Below, piece by piece: positions 1-11,112 of a stretch of DNA of 64,000 bases (within the stretch, counting starts at the first letter, position 1; every line of letters starts with the position of its first letter). Source of the DNA: Cercis canadensis (taxonomy: Eukaryota; Streptophyta; Magnoliopsida; Fabales; Fabaceae); the NCBI GenBank assembly GCA_003255065.1, contig QAOA01008791.1, forward strand, positions 93,146-157,145. Direction: 5' to 3'. Under the pieces are notes generated by a model, which was not told the origin of the DNA, did not search any database, and was given only the letters and a program-made list of their open reading frames with translations. Made by a program: the position numbers and the translations under genes.

Positions 1-178
1 CCCCCCCCCCCCCCCCCCAAAAAAATTTCAATTCTCTCATTTTTTTCTCTCTTCCCTCTGCAATTCTCTCTTCCACCCTCTGCAACTCCATTTCCTAGTG
101 GCGTTTGAGGTTTTTCCAGCGGCGGCAAGCGGAGGATAATGGTTGGGAAGCGTATTTGACTTGCTTTGGAGATGAGGT
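1..178 (+). other. Leader-like exon fragment with splice donor
   Basis: The window opens with a C-run and a CT-rich, 5'UTR-like tract, then a GC-richer stretch ending in a good plant donor (GATGAG|GTAAGT, GT at 177-178). This looks like the first, mostly non-coding exon of a plus-strand transcript. I found no matching acceptor or downstream coding exon in the next 3 kb, so it could also be a broken or captured gene start. It carries no recognisable protein. Confidence 0.25.
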
Positions 179-567
179 AAGTCGAAATCCCTTTATTTCC
201 TCTTTTCAATTATTCTTTGAGTTAAATGTGAATTTGTGTGTGTTTTTGGATGAATTTGATTGTAGTTTTAGGACATGTTGTTGATTCTCATACATATGAA
301 GATTTTTTTGAATAAATTTTGTTAGGGCATTTGTTTGTGATTGCTGGAAACAAAGAGCATGTGGGACTTGAGCCATGTTTTTAATATCCAAATCACCTTC
401 ACTTATGCCAAAGAAAAACAAATCACCTACCTCTGACTCTTAATGCTTCCTAAGTTATTGTAATTCACCCAACTGACATGAAGGTCCATCTTTTGTGTTT
501 TGGATTGAAAGAAATCATTTAAGGTATTTTTCATCAAAAAATCTGGGATTTGTCATCTTTTTTGGAA

Positions 568-790
568 TCAGAAACTAGTAGTCATATTTCCTTACAATGT
601 GAAGTTGCTTGGCAGATTTGGCATAAGTATTTTGTTATTTTTGGTGAGCATTGGGTTCGGCTGGAAATACTGAAACATTTTTCGTTCTGTTCATTCTTTA
701 GGTTCTGGTATTTTTGGTGAGCATTGGGTTCGCAGGGGCTTGGTGTATTTGGCTTGGTGTAATTTGTCTTGGATGGCGATGATGGCCTAT
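568..790 (+). pseudogene. LINE reverse transcriptase C-terminal (zf-RVT) remnant
   Basis: Plus-strand reading gives a degraded peptide like the CxxC...HxxxxC 'reverse transcriptase zinc-binding' region of plant LINEs: SHISLQCEVAWQIWHKYF followed by FGEHWV. A second partial copy of the FGEHWV segment lies about 60 bp downstream. Stops and frame changes show that it is dead. This region was recognised by eye from the family pattern, not by a search. Confidence 0.4.
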
Positions 791-2602
791 CACTGTACCT
801 GTTGAATGTAAACTCATTTAATTTTTTTTGAAAAGCTGTCGCATAGAAATTTTTTGATGCTTTACATTGGAAATAATTGAAAATGGGACCTTTTAATGGA
901 GCTTGGAGGAATTTCTAGCTTGTCTTATGTTATGCTTTTGTTTTGTTAAGGATGTGAGTTATGTGTTTTGTAGCTTGTTACGTGGGGCATACTGATATTG
1001 GGCATAGACATCTTGTTTGAAAACTAGCCAGGCCTTCCTATTTTACATAAATTGTTATCTTCAATTTCTAGCCTCTTCTACTGTGCAAGAACAGATATTT
1101 GAATTATGATACATTTGTATTTGGTGACTATGGGTAATAGATTTTAGGTGTTCTCATTTCTAGCCAAAGTATCTTGAAGCATATTGTCTAATGATGTCTT
1201 ATTCAACAGTTCACCAAATTTCAGAGGGGTTATGTATCTTACTGTGAACTGTTATTGGGTCTGAATTTATTTGTTATGAAGTCATTGGTTAGAATTGAAC
1301 AATGCAATTACATGTTAATATGTGTAGATACCTAATCATTTTGGCCTATTGCTTTCAGGCCCATACTACCAAATGCCTACATCATCAAATCTCCATCTTC
1401 CTTCTTCCCATCATATCCTTTAATCATCCTCTATAAATAGTTTTCAGCAACAGGTATAAAGACTTTTGTTTCCCTTAGCATTTACTATTCTCTTTAATCC
1501 ATTCAAGCCAATGTAATGATAGCCCATCCTAGTCCTCCACAAGCTATAGGCTAATACGGGCCAAACCACTTTTTATGTTTTTTTATTTGTATTGTATTTA
1601 TTTGAAATTGGGCTATAAATTAACAACACTTTGATCATTTTTCTTTTGGTTGTGTTTAGATGGGTATTTCTAAAATTCACAAAAATTTAAAATGTATGTA
1701 ATTAAAATACTGCATTTCAAATGATGGAATTTATAAAATACTTTGTTTGTATCAATTTTATTATAAAAAGAGGAATTCATCCCAAAAAAGAAAAAAAAAA
1801 TCAAAAATCAAAGAAACACATTGAGTCAACTTGTCACAAACTCACTTAGTCAACTCACACTCAAATTTAATATTAGCAAACTCAGTGAGCTAACCTGTCA
1901 CAAACTCACTAAGTCAACTTGCTCAAATTAACTGAGTCAACTCACTATCATTGTTAAAACATGCAGCAAGTTTGATTCTCTTGTTCAGGAACTCTTGCTT
2001 GTTGCTTGTTTTTCTTTATTTGTTTCTTGAGTTGCCAATAGTTGACAAAGGCTTGGTTCTATTTTTAGAATGAGTTTAGCTTAAGCTTGATAGAGAACTT
2101 CACCATTTTTGTGTGTGTTTGGTGAAAGGAGGAATAGGAAGGAAGAGTTGTTCGCGTCAGTGGCGGTGCGGGTGGACGGCAACAGCGATGCTGGTGGGTG
2201 GTGGCACTGGCTAGAGGAGTGCTAGTATGGTGAACAAGAGGGAGATGAGAGGTATTGCGAGAGCTTAGGGTAGAAGGAGAGGAGGAGACTCAGAGTGTGA
2301 ATTTGAAACTTATTATATTTTGAGTGAATTAAAAATATATTATATTGAAACTTTAAAAGTCACTAAAAAAATACATTAAAATTTTGAGAATACTTTTAAA
2401 AATTACACAAATAAGATAATTTAAAAGTAACATTTAAAATATACTCGAAAAATACATTACACTCTACAAATACCTCATCCAAATACACCATTTATGATTT
2501 TCGGCCTATTTGGGCTAAATTGTTAATGAACTTAATTCTTAAATCCTAACTAAACCAAAATAGATAAATAGTATGTATAACACATTAACAATAACACTTA
2601 AA
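791..2602. other. Gene-free stretch with a possible TIR element
   Basis: No gene is recognised here. About 1648-2490 could be one degenerate terminal-inverted-repeat element. The left end (GGTTGTGTTTAGATGGGTAT) resembles the inverse of the right end near 2470-2490 (inverse TGGTGTATTTGGATGAGGTA), as in PIF/Harbinger-type elements. Within it, 1825-1950 holds irregular repeats of ACTCACTNAGTCAAC. The boundaries and class are uncertain. Confidence 0.25.
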
Positions 2603-2878
2603 GTCTCAAACAAACACATATTAATGTTGATAAACAAGTCCAAATAAAGCAAATAACAGTACACTAATTTAACCACCAATTACATACTAATTAAAGTTCT
2701 CAATTCTTATAATAATTGAGTAGTTTTATAATTTCACTTTNGTCTTAAACAAACACATATTAATGTTGATAAACAAGTCCAAATAAGCAAATAACAGTAC
2801 ACTAATTTAACCACCAATTACATACTAATTAAAGTTCTCAATTCTTATAATAATTGAGTAATTTTATAATTTCACTTT
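2603..2878. repeat. Direct duplication (~138 bp) across an N at 2741
   Basis: 2603-2740 and 2742-2878 are nearly identical AT-rich sequence separated by a single N. They differ by a few changes, such as a one-base indel in the AAATAA(A)GC segment. An unmerged contig overlap or two haplotypes placed in tandem explains this better than a true repeat. Confidence 0.8.
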
Positions 2879-3340
2879 ACTTATTCTTAATAAAATTTAA
2901 ATTTAAACTCTTAACAATACAATGTAGAATCTTAAATTTTGAAAGATAATTGAGGAATTAAGCCAAATAACATAGTCTTATTAAAAAGAAAAGGGTTAGC
3001 CTGGCCCAAATTTAAATAAGCCACTGGCCCACTCGAACCGATGGGCCGATTCTATTTGTGCTGAAATTTTTACAACTCTTTTTTTTTTTTTTGGCTTAAA
3101 AATGAAATCAATGAATGGTTCATGAAGGGAGCCGAGACCAAAATGCCGCCTCCGCAGTCAGGCGCTTAATCCAAAGGGAGAAACCATTGATCCTGAGACC
3201 TAGTATTGCAAATTTTGCAAACAGATCAACATAAAAAGAATAATAAATTTTCATTGATGCTTTACATTACAAAAATTTCTGGAATTTCCTCTATGAAATA
3301 CTGAGAGGAAATACAATAGGAATATGATGAAGCCCATAAA

Positions 3341-3532
3341 TCAATGGAGCATGTATGTGATTGCCAACGCCACCAACATAAGAAGGTAGGCGATTCCTTG
3401 ATCAATTGCAGAACCATCGCTGGTTGGAGCAGGTGCAGGAGAAACACCTAGATTCTGAGCTTGCCCAAGTTGAGAGATTACCAGCAGCACCAAAACGATA
3501 ACTGGGAAAGCGGTGATCCTCAAAGATCTCAT
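3341..3532 (-). CDS. Arabinogalactan (AG) peptide, AGP16/20/22/41 type
   Basis: This is a 63-residue single-exon precursor. It starts with a signal peptide (about residues 1-26, ending LGQAQ). A very short mature peptide with the arabinogalactan glycomodule SPAPAPTSDG follows. The end is a hydrophobic GPI-anchor signal (QGIAYLLMLVALAITY). The order and the SDG...IDQGIAY block match plant AG-peptides of about 60 residues. Prolines in the module would be hydroxylated and arabinogalactosylated, and the peptide would be GPI-anchored on the outer plasma membrane; this is family knowledge. CT-rich leader-like sequence lies upstream on the minus strand. The chosen start is the only Met that provides a complete signal peptide. 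The gene looks intact. Confidence 0.9.
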   Translation of the reverse strand: MRSLRITAFPVIVLVLLVISQLGQAQNLGVSPAPAPTSDGSAIDQGIAYLLMLVALAITYMLH

Positions 3533-3799
3533 TTTCCGAGAAAAGAAACTGAGAAAATTCTGGGAAACTGAAGGAGAAAATCAAACACAACTGAAAATGG
3601 AAAAGTGAGAAAATTTGCGAAGATGAGAGAATGGGATTGATGAATGGTATTTATGGGTAGAGAGAATTAAGGAATAGGGAGAGGGAGAAATTTCAAGGAA
3701 AGAGGTAAAAACTAAAAAGGAAAAGATTGTTTGACCAAAAACTCTGGAGGAACGCGTCGGCAACGCGAGAGCGACTCGGTTGGTGGCTCATTGACTACT

Positions 3800-4187
3800 T
3801 GAAAACATTAGAATAAGGTGAATTGTGACCTAATAATGTCTATTACCTCGTGGCGTAAAAGCGGATTCTTTTGAACAACTTGCAAATTCTAGAATAGTTG
3901 ACAGGTCAGAAAAAGTTTTGCAATGACTTCTTTGCCCTGTGAAAGAAAGAAATCGTCGTTGACCTCTCTAGAGATCTTATTGAGCTTTCCAATAACTGAA
4001 TTTGGGCTTGACCTGGTCCAACAAGCCTGAATCTTCTATTTACTTGAAGGGATTTGGATCATACACATATTTGTCCTGCTTCTACACCATTCACATATAA
4101 ATAGCACTCTCTCCCAACAAGTATAATCAATTGGACTCACTAGTCACTACTACTTCTACACCATTCACCATTCACATATAAATAGCA
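3800..4187. repeat. Intergenic DNA with a tandem repeat broken by an insertion
   Basis: No gene is seen. A roughly 70 bp unit (TTCTACACCATTCAC...AACAAGTATAATCAATTGG) is present at about 4080-4150. It begins again at 4151-4187 and resumes after the element that ends at 5348 (to about 5400). The second unit was therefore interrupted by that element. Confidence 0.6.
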
Positions 4188-5348
4188 GTGTTCTAAAAAT
4201 CGGACCGGATCGAGCAGGTTGACTAGTTCAACTGGTGCCTGATCTAGATTCTAGTTCGGCTAGGGGGGTTAAACTGTAAAGTGGTTAAAACAGTGAAAAC
4301 TAGAATGAACTGGTGAAACGGTCCGGTTTTACATAACTGAACGGTTCATTAATTTATTTATTTTTAAGTTGAATCGTTTTGAATAAAATCTGAAAATATT
4401 CTATCAAAAGATTTGAACCCTCTTCCTTTAGGAAAGAGATAAGAGGCTTGAATCATCAAACTAATGCTTCTTTTATGAATAAATTTACATTATAATTTAC
4501 TTATTCATATTTAGATCATATAATAGATAAANTTGCTACCAAATCAATATATATATATTTTTTTTCAACTTTAAAGTATAATGTACTATACTTTTTTTAG
4601 TTACTTAGACATCTTTATTTTAAATTTACACTTATATGTATTTTTTTATACATCTTTAATGCTTTGTTTTAATTGTATTTAGGCTTAATTGTAATTTTGG
4701 TCCCCCTATTTTAACCACTTGAACGTTTTGGTCCCACTTCTTTAAAAATGAACTATTGAGTCCCTCTATATTCATAAAATGTACAAGTTTAGTCCATTTA
4801 TCTTTAAGTCAAAATTCTTAGGTTTATTTCAAGGTGTAAAGTTCTTTGATTCAAAATCCTACCGTTCAGATTGAAGTGCTACATCTTGTGAACCTTCTCA
4901 CTAAATTTGAGCTCAATCTAATGGTGAAACTCAACCCAAAATATCAAAATCATAAGTTTTCATCTAACCAAAAATTTAGACTTATTCACCGTTAGATCGA
5001 GCTAAAATTTAATGGAAAGATTCACAAGACGTAGCTCTTCAATATGAATGGTGGGTTATGAATCATGGAACTTTACACCTTGAAATAAACCTAAGAATTT
5101 TGACTTAAAGATAAATGAACTAAATTTATACATTTTATGAATATAGAGTGACTCAATAGTTCATTTTTAAAGAAGGGGAACCAAAACATTCAAGTGGTTA
5201 AAATAGGGGGACCAAAATTGCAATTAAGCCTATATTTATATAAAAATTATATTTATGACGTCACTAGTCTGACTGTTTGGTCCAACCGATTCAACCAGTG
5301 TTCATCCTCTAAAATGATTCACTCACTAGTCTGATTTTTAAAACATTG
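4188..5348. mobile_element. Mutator-like TIR element, 10 bp TSD, with a nested MITE
   Basis: The left end GTGTTCTAAAAATCGGACC and the right end (inverse CAATGTTTTAAAAATCAGAC) form imperfect terminal inverted repeats. The exact target duplication ATAAATAGCA lies at 4078-4087 and 5349-5358. The ends resemble the 'GTGTTCTAAAAATCGG' elements widespread in plant genomes. No transposase frame is left. A second element (4682-5230) sits inside, so the host element itself is only about 610 bp. An N lies at 4532. Confidence 0.65.
4682..5230. mobile_element. Palindromic MITE, GGCTTAATTG family, copy 1
   Basis: This 549 bp element is almost one long inverted repeat. It begins GGCTTAATTGTAATTTTGG and ends with the inverse. 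The two arms pair through to a short centre near 4955-4975. The adjacent flanks TGTATTTA and TATATTTA match at 7 of 8 positions, so the TSD is eroded. Two more copies are at 20571-21118 and 49030-49579. It is non-coding, and a transcript would fold into a long hairpin. Confidence 0.8.
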
Positions 5349-5490
5349 ATAAATAGCACTCCCTCCTAACAAGTATAATCAATTGGACTCACTATCACTC
5401 AGATTTTGGTCTGATCATGTAATATGACTTTTGTGACTTTTGTTGATGGGAAATGCTGACATAGCAATACATTATAAAACATTGATATGA

Positions 5491-5640
5491 ACTTTAAGTT
5501 AAATGCATGGTTCATATGAAATGAACATGAGTCATGTAACATGATAAGGATACTTTAAGTTAAACGTATGCTTCATATGAATTGAACATGAATCATGTAA
5601 CATGCAGTGATACTTTAAGTTAAATGCATTGTTCATAGCT
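5491..5640. repeat. Tandem repeat, ~60 bp period, 2.5 copies
   Basis: Units start at 5491, 5552 and 5612 with ACTTTAAGTTAAAYG, and each contains TTCATATGAA-like and CATGTAACATG motifs. The copies differ by several substitutions. No gene is associated with it. Confidence 0.75.
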
Positions 5641-6375
5641 AACTAGACTGTAGATCATTTAATTACAAGACTCTCCTTGCAAAAAGAGAGTATTGTGTTC
5701 GATGTCTTTTATTGACAAAATGAGTGTCTCAAAGTATTTTTTCACACAAAGCTACAACTGTGTGTGCTTCGACAGCAACTCCTCTAGAGCAGTTATGACT
5801 CACTCCAAGTTTAGTAAGTTAAGTTTGATAAGTTTAACGAGTTTGGCTCCACCTTTGACATGACAAGATCTAAATCCTTGTCACTCTAACCATTAAACTC
5901 TTCACCCTGATATTGACTTAAGCTTCAAAGTGAACATGTCTAGCTCGAGCTTTGTCTTTGAGGGTATCATACTTCAAAGCTATATTTATCTCTTTTGAAG
6001 TTTGACAAAATTACATAACCATTTTTTTCTTATGAAATTACAAATGCTTTTTATATTTAAATTTTCTTATGACAATTTTTTTTTGATAAATATCTTTTAT
6101 CTTAAATTTTAACCCGTTAAATATCTTTTTCAAATTGTACTAAAAGCAAAGAAAGTATTTATAATTTTAAAATAAAAGGAATGCTTATATAATTTCATAA
6201 ATCTCAATCATAATTTACTCTTTATTGGTTCCTCTTTACTGCAAACCTCTTCCCCTTTTCTGCAGCCGAGTGGTAGTGTTCGTGTAAAATTTTACCCAAC
6301 AGTGAGATATATACAGAAGCTCTAGACTCATGCGGCTGAGTTTTCTTCAGTTTCCGTATATAAGCTCCCCAATAG
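5641..6375. other. Gene-free AT-rich stretch
   Basis: Intergenic sequence upstream of the U6 gene. I see no coding frame, RNA gene or delimited repeat in it. Confidence 0.5.
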
Positions 6376-6388
6376 AAGTCCCACATCG
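6376..6388 (+). promoter_or_regulatory. Upstream sequence element (USE) of U6
   Basis: AAGTCCCACATCG matches the plant snRNA upstream element RTCCCACATCG. It lies 24 bp before the TATA box, the short spacing typical of RNA polymerase III-type plant snRNA promoters. Polymerase II-type promoters have about 10 bp more. Confidence 0.92.
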
Positions 6389-6412
6389 ACTCGAACTGTA
6401 GACATTAAAAAG

Positions 6413-6420
6413 TTTATATA
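6413..6420 (+). promoter_or_regulatory. TATA box of the U6 gene
   Basis: TTTATATA is located 23 bp before the U6 start. Together with the USE it forms the complete plant Pol III snRNA promoter. Confidence 0.9.
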
Positions 6421-6442
6421 CAATAGCCCGGTAAGTCAGGAC

Positions 6443-6462
6443 GTCCCTTCGGGGACATCCGA

Positions 6463-6494
<32 letters not shown>

Positions 6495-6544
6495 GGCCCC
6501 TGCGCAAGGATGACACGCACAAATCGAGAAATGGTCCAAATTTT
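6443..6544 (+). ncRNA. U6: U6 spliceosomal snRNA
   Basis: The sequence begins GTCCCTTCGGGGACATCCG (5' stem-loop). It contains the invariant ACAGAGA box at about 6478-6484, the AGATTAGCATGGCCCC segment, and the 3' part ending GGTCCAAATTTT. The length of about 102 nt is normal for plant U6. A correctly spaced USE and TATA box precede it and a T-run terminator follows, so this appears to be a functional locus. U6 pairs with the 5' splice site and U2 in the spliceosome's catalytic core. Confidence 0.97.
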
Positions 6545-6547
6545 TTT
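6541..6547 (+). terminator. Pol III terminator (T-run)
   Basis: Seven T's directly at the end of the U6 sequence are the standard RNA polymerase III stop. The first four form the U6 3' tail. Confidence 0.85.
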
Positions 6548-6797
6548 CCCTTTATATCCAATTTGATCTCTGATTTCGAAGTTCATGATTTCTGCAATTT
6601 TTTTCTTTTTCCCAATTTGATCTCTGATTTCAGAGTTCATGCTTCCTCAGAGAGATTCAACAAACGATTTCTTCCCTTATATCTTGGTGGGTTCTCTGTT
6701 ATATGTTGGAGATCGATCTTCAAAGATCAAATTTTTAGCTTAGTTACTCTCTTTGGTTTTGGAATGCCATCTGGGTGTGCCATTTTTCTTGTTATTT

Positions 6798-7063
6798 GCT
6801 GTGTCTATTTTCTTCTTATTATATAGCTTCCATTTTAGTTCATGGGCTTGGCTTCTTAAGTTTCTTGTTCTTGGTTTTTCCTTCCTCCTTGTTTCTGAAC
6901 TATATCACTGCTGATAAGTTTCTTGTTTTTGCTGTGTCTATTTTCTTCTTATTATATAGCTTCCATTTTAGTTCATGGGCTTGGCTTCTTAAGTTTCTTG
7001 TTCTTGGTTTTTCCTTCCTCCTTGTTTCTGAACTATATCACTGCTGATAAGCTTATTGTTCAA
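6798..7063. repeat. Tandem duplication, 133 bp x 2
   Basis: A unit starting GCTGTGTCTATTTTCTTC at 6798 recurs at 6931 almost unchanged, with divergence only at the 3' edge. Unlike most duplications in this window there is no N between the copies. It is not coding. Confidence 0.8.
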
Positions 7064-9369
7064 AAATTGGAATAGAATTAGTTGTTAGAAAATTGGGTGT
7101 ACTATAAAGTGATAAAATTTATTCATATATGATTATATGGAGAGCTTGGTACATCTTACAAAAACACATAGTCATATTGAAATAGGAGACTACTGGACTA
7201 CTGTATTTATTTTAGCACTAACCCGCATCCTTGGGACAAGGATTACTAACATAAAGACCATGACTCTTTGACTCGTATAACTTGACAGATTAATGAGCTC
7301 CTATAAGGGACACTAGTGCCTTGTTTCATGGAACTAGTGCTTAGTGCCTTGTTATATGTAATAGTTTCGATCCTAGAAAATTCTGAATTAACTTCTAACA
7401 ATAGTATCCCCATGTGGATTTTATGTTGTAAATGAAGTTCAGTATAGTACCAGACCAAGAGAAGGGTTCAGCAAAGGTAAGGGAGTAAAATAGAGTCACT
7501 ATTAAATTTGGAATTGTTTAGGTGTGACGGGGGGATATTCGCAACCTATATTCTCAGATATTCACAGATTAATCTTGGTGATATCAACTTCCACTTTTGT
7601 AAGATATGAAATTGCAGCTTCAATTGGATATCACAATTATGAATGAGTTTGTTTATGATGTAACTTACTTTTTTAGGTCCTACTTGGCTATTGAGACATG
7701 TTGATTCTAAGTGGTTGGCTTGATGGCTAAACTGTATTAAGTTAAATACTTAGTTACCTTATCTATCATGTGTCAGCCATTAATCGGCACAGTAATGTCT
7801 TGTAACAGGACAGTAATGATATCTAACTCCTTCCATAATGCATGTCTGCTTCTCTGGTTTTACATCAGTTAATTTGCAAAATGGTAATTTCTGTCTCTAA
7901 GTATGTAGTCAGGAACATAACTCTCTAACCTTACCACAATCTTATATTTGTTGAGTGGAACTTCGCATCTCGTTGTTTTCATGACTTTAATGTACATGAT
8001 TAATCTGCTTTTCCTTATGGATGCTAATTGATAGCTTCTGTCTGAAATGTTGTGTTCCGAATTCAGGGAAGAGTATCATGCAAAGTGTTTGTGAATATAG
8101 ACAACCAAAGAATTGTCCATCAAGACGCGTAGTCTGTAATTTTGTTTGCATCTTTATGACAAATGAGAGATGCATTTCTGTGTATCTATGTATTTGAATC
8201 TCACATGACATCTCATCAAGCTTTCTTCAACACCTGTGAGATTGCATTTGAGTCTAGTTCTACTACCTTTACTGTCATACACACCGACACCTTTTATCAC
8301 TTGATTGAATGATTAAGTCACCCCAGTTTTGTGTGTGGAGAGGTTTAATCCATTTGTAAGTAAGTGGGATATAGGAGGTGATATTGGAGAAGCATTTTCA
8401 AAATAATGAAAACATTCATGCTTTGGTTTCCAGGCAATAGACTATGCATTTTATTGTTCTTGCCTAATAGAGTTTGCTTTTAATAACTGTAATACATGTA
8501 ATTTATTTACAAGGGATTATGTAGCTCTATTAAATCTCTTACCAGGCTTATGTTATGCTGAACTGTGATACTTGTAGTTTTTTAATATTAAAATCTCTCT
8601 GTTAAAACTCTGTTAGAGATTTGCTTGTTGGTTACTCATGAGTCAGTTCTGTTAAAACTTAGAGAAGTAATAATCAGTTTTGGCCAAACAGTGATTACAC
8701 AAGTTATAACAGAAAATAAGCCCCAAGAGAGGCTACTGATATAGCTTTTTTTTCCCGTGGTTTATTTTCCTTCATTTTTAGAAAGGAAGAATGAAAGATT
8801 TAAGTTGTGGATACTGTGAATGAAGCAAGTGCATTAACACTAAAGAGTTATTACTTAAACTCCGTGAATGATTGCATGCAAATTTCTAGTTGTGAAAGGC
8901 TGAAGGATTAAGGTAACCATGGGAAATCAATCACATCAAGAGGTAGTGCCATCAAAAGTTTCTGGGTTGACATTGTCATTGCTTTCATATTCTATTGCCA
9001 AAGAATATGTTACCAACTTACCAGCAAGATTTAGAACAGTTCCCTGAAAATCCCTTAACATTTGGGACAATATATCAATTATTGCTACTTTTTAATAGTG
9101 ATTATTGTTTGGTTTATCAAGATTTTCAACATCGAACAAGCTAGCTATCTATATATATATATATATATAGCTTGTTTGGAAAATATTCTGAAGTTCTGGA
9201 ACATGAGAATAATAAGATTTTTTTTTGTTTAAATTATAGAACATAGGTTTTCAAGAGCACGATGCAATATGTCTCATAATTTTGAAACATGCTCATGTGC
9301 ATGCCTAATCCTATTCAAATGGAGAGAATTCTGAAACAAATCTTATTCTATTTTCTTGTCACATGCATT
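7064..9369. other. Gene-free stretch
   Basis: There is no convincing coding frame, RNA gene or bounded element. A (TA)n run lies at about 9146-9169. The sequence is the 3' neighbourhood of the pseudokinase gene, which ends at 9370. Confidence 0.5.
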
Positions 9370-10995
9370 CTAAGTTTCTAACTCAACAATTTCATCTCCA
9401 CCACTTAAAACAGAAGCAAGTTCAGTTTGCATGGACGTCTCAGAATCTTCATTCAGTTCATGTCTCTCCCACATGTTGCTCATTTTATTGTATATTTCAA
9501 GCATTGTTGGCCTTTTATCTCGGAAGAACTGAAGACAATCCAAAGCAACTCTGAGGAGACTAAAGATTTCATCTTCATACCCTTTCCCAATCAGAGTTTT
9601 ATCAATGGCATCATGGAAATTAGAAGGATTACAAGACCAAACAGTTATTAGCTTAAATTCCCTTCCTGTAATTAGCTCAAAGAGTACAGCTCCGAAGCCG
9701 TAGACATCTTTCTTCTCAAAACCCGTCTCATTATTAGACCCATTTTCTACAACAGAAATAGTATAATTGTTCTGATTTATAAACTTGGCCTCTGCAAAAT
9801 TGGATAATTTGGGCTCGAAATTCTCATCTAGCAAGACACATTTTGAAGTTATGCTATGATGAACTGTAAACAAGCTATGATGAAGCCAAGATAAGCCTCT
9901 TGCTATCCCAAGTGCAATTCTAACCCTCATAGGCCATTCCAATCTCATACCATCACTTACCCAATCTGAAAGCCTTCCATTTGACATGTACTTGTACACC
10001 AGAATCCTTTCCTTTCTTTCAGCTCTTTCGTTGCAGAACCCTAGCAGAGGAACTATGTTTCTGTGTCTGTATCTCCCAAGAATCATAATTTCTAAATCAA
10101 ACTGTTCCTTGAACAGCTCAGAATCATAGGGTCTCTTAACTGCTAGAAAGCAGCCATTTGGTAGCTTTGCCTTGTACATGATCCCCATCTTTCCCACTCC
10201 AATGGCATTGTCTACACTAAAGTATTCAGTTACATAACAAAGTTCTATGAAGTTCATTCTCCAAGTCAAGTTTTCCTCCTCAGTTATCTGTTAATGCAAG
10301 CCACCATTTATCAATGATGACACCAATATATTTCAACCGTAGTTCTTTTATCATTGTATCATATATACCAAGAAACATCTATGTTGAACAAGGTAACAGC
10401 ATTGAAGATGTATACATGGTATTTACAGGTTTGAAAGGAAAAAACAAAAACAAAAAAAACAAATACCTGTCTGCTTCTTTTCTCTAGAAAATCCACTGCA
10501 AGCGATCTGCATGGCTGAATAGCAACAATTGATTATCAATAGAAGGCATAATATTTCAACATCAAAGTAGTATTTTTTTAAACATTATATATCTTCTTAA
10601 CATAAAACCTTGTATTGAAGTTGAACCATGCAAGAACATAAGAATATTTTTACATCAGTTCAAACAAAGGGAGAGAGTACCTCTTTGTTTCCTTTCTGTA
10701 CCATCTGCACAGACAGCGGTTTGCACATCTGTTTTGAGTCCTTCAGTTCTTTCTTGCTCTTCTTTTTCATCTGCTTCAATACTTGTGCCCAAGGTACACA
10801 ATAGGATACATATATAACTATGACAGAAGTTATTGAAAAAATTAATCCAGTATTGAGACCTTCCCTAAATGACTGATGGAAGTAGTCACAGGGTTCCAAA
10901 TGATCATCACCATGACCTGCCATAGAGAGAGTAAACAATGACCACAAGAAGGTGTGTATCAGAGTAACACTGAAGCTTCTTGTTTCAAAAGCCAT
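9370..10995 (-). CDS. LRR-less receptor-like pseudokinase (BIR/At5g48380-like)
   Basis: Three exons fit: 10681-10995, 10467-10514 and 9370-10287, all phase 0 with good splice sites, giving 426 aa. The order is: signal peptide, a short ectodomain of about 20-25 residues, one membrane span (GLIFSITSVIVIYVSYC), a basic juxtamembrane segment, and a kinase-like domain. The kinase domain resembles the 'probably inactive LRR receptor kinase' BIR group (SKCVLLDENFEPKLSNF). The Gly-rich loop GVGKMG and the Lys in LAVKRP remain. The HRD motif reads HHS and DFG reads NFA, so catalysis is very unlikely. No leucine-rich repeats are found upstream. In-frame Mets at 11043 and 11115 are alternative starts; 10995 is preferred because a signal peptide follows directly. 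A role as an immune or co-receptor regulator is inference from the family. Confidence 0.75.
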
Positions 10996-11104
10996 TTCAA
11001 TACTAAAGAGTTTTCTGACACGAATGGTTAAAATATTGGGCATGTAGAAACCAGCAAGTACATATTGAAGATGTTTAAGCCTGATTACTGAAGGAGGTGG
11101 GTTG

Positions 11105-11112
11105 TTTTTATA
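11105..11112 (-). promoter_or_regulatory. Candidate TATA box of the pseudokinase gene
   Basis: TATAAAAA on the minus strand lies about 110 bp before the preferred start codon. If it is used, transcription would begin near 11075-11080, making the Met at 11115 untranslated. A second candidate (TTTATATATTGG) lies at about 11240-11251. Confidence 0.4.

Noticed and set aside
2603..2878. Tandem repeat that might be a satellite or regulatory array
   Set aside because: Only two copies, joined at an N; an assembly overlap is the simpler reading.
5491..5640. Possible CRISPR-like or satellite array
   Set aside because: There are only 2.5 diverged units with no unique spacers in a eukaryotic genome; it is an ordinary short tandem repeat.
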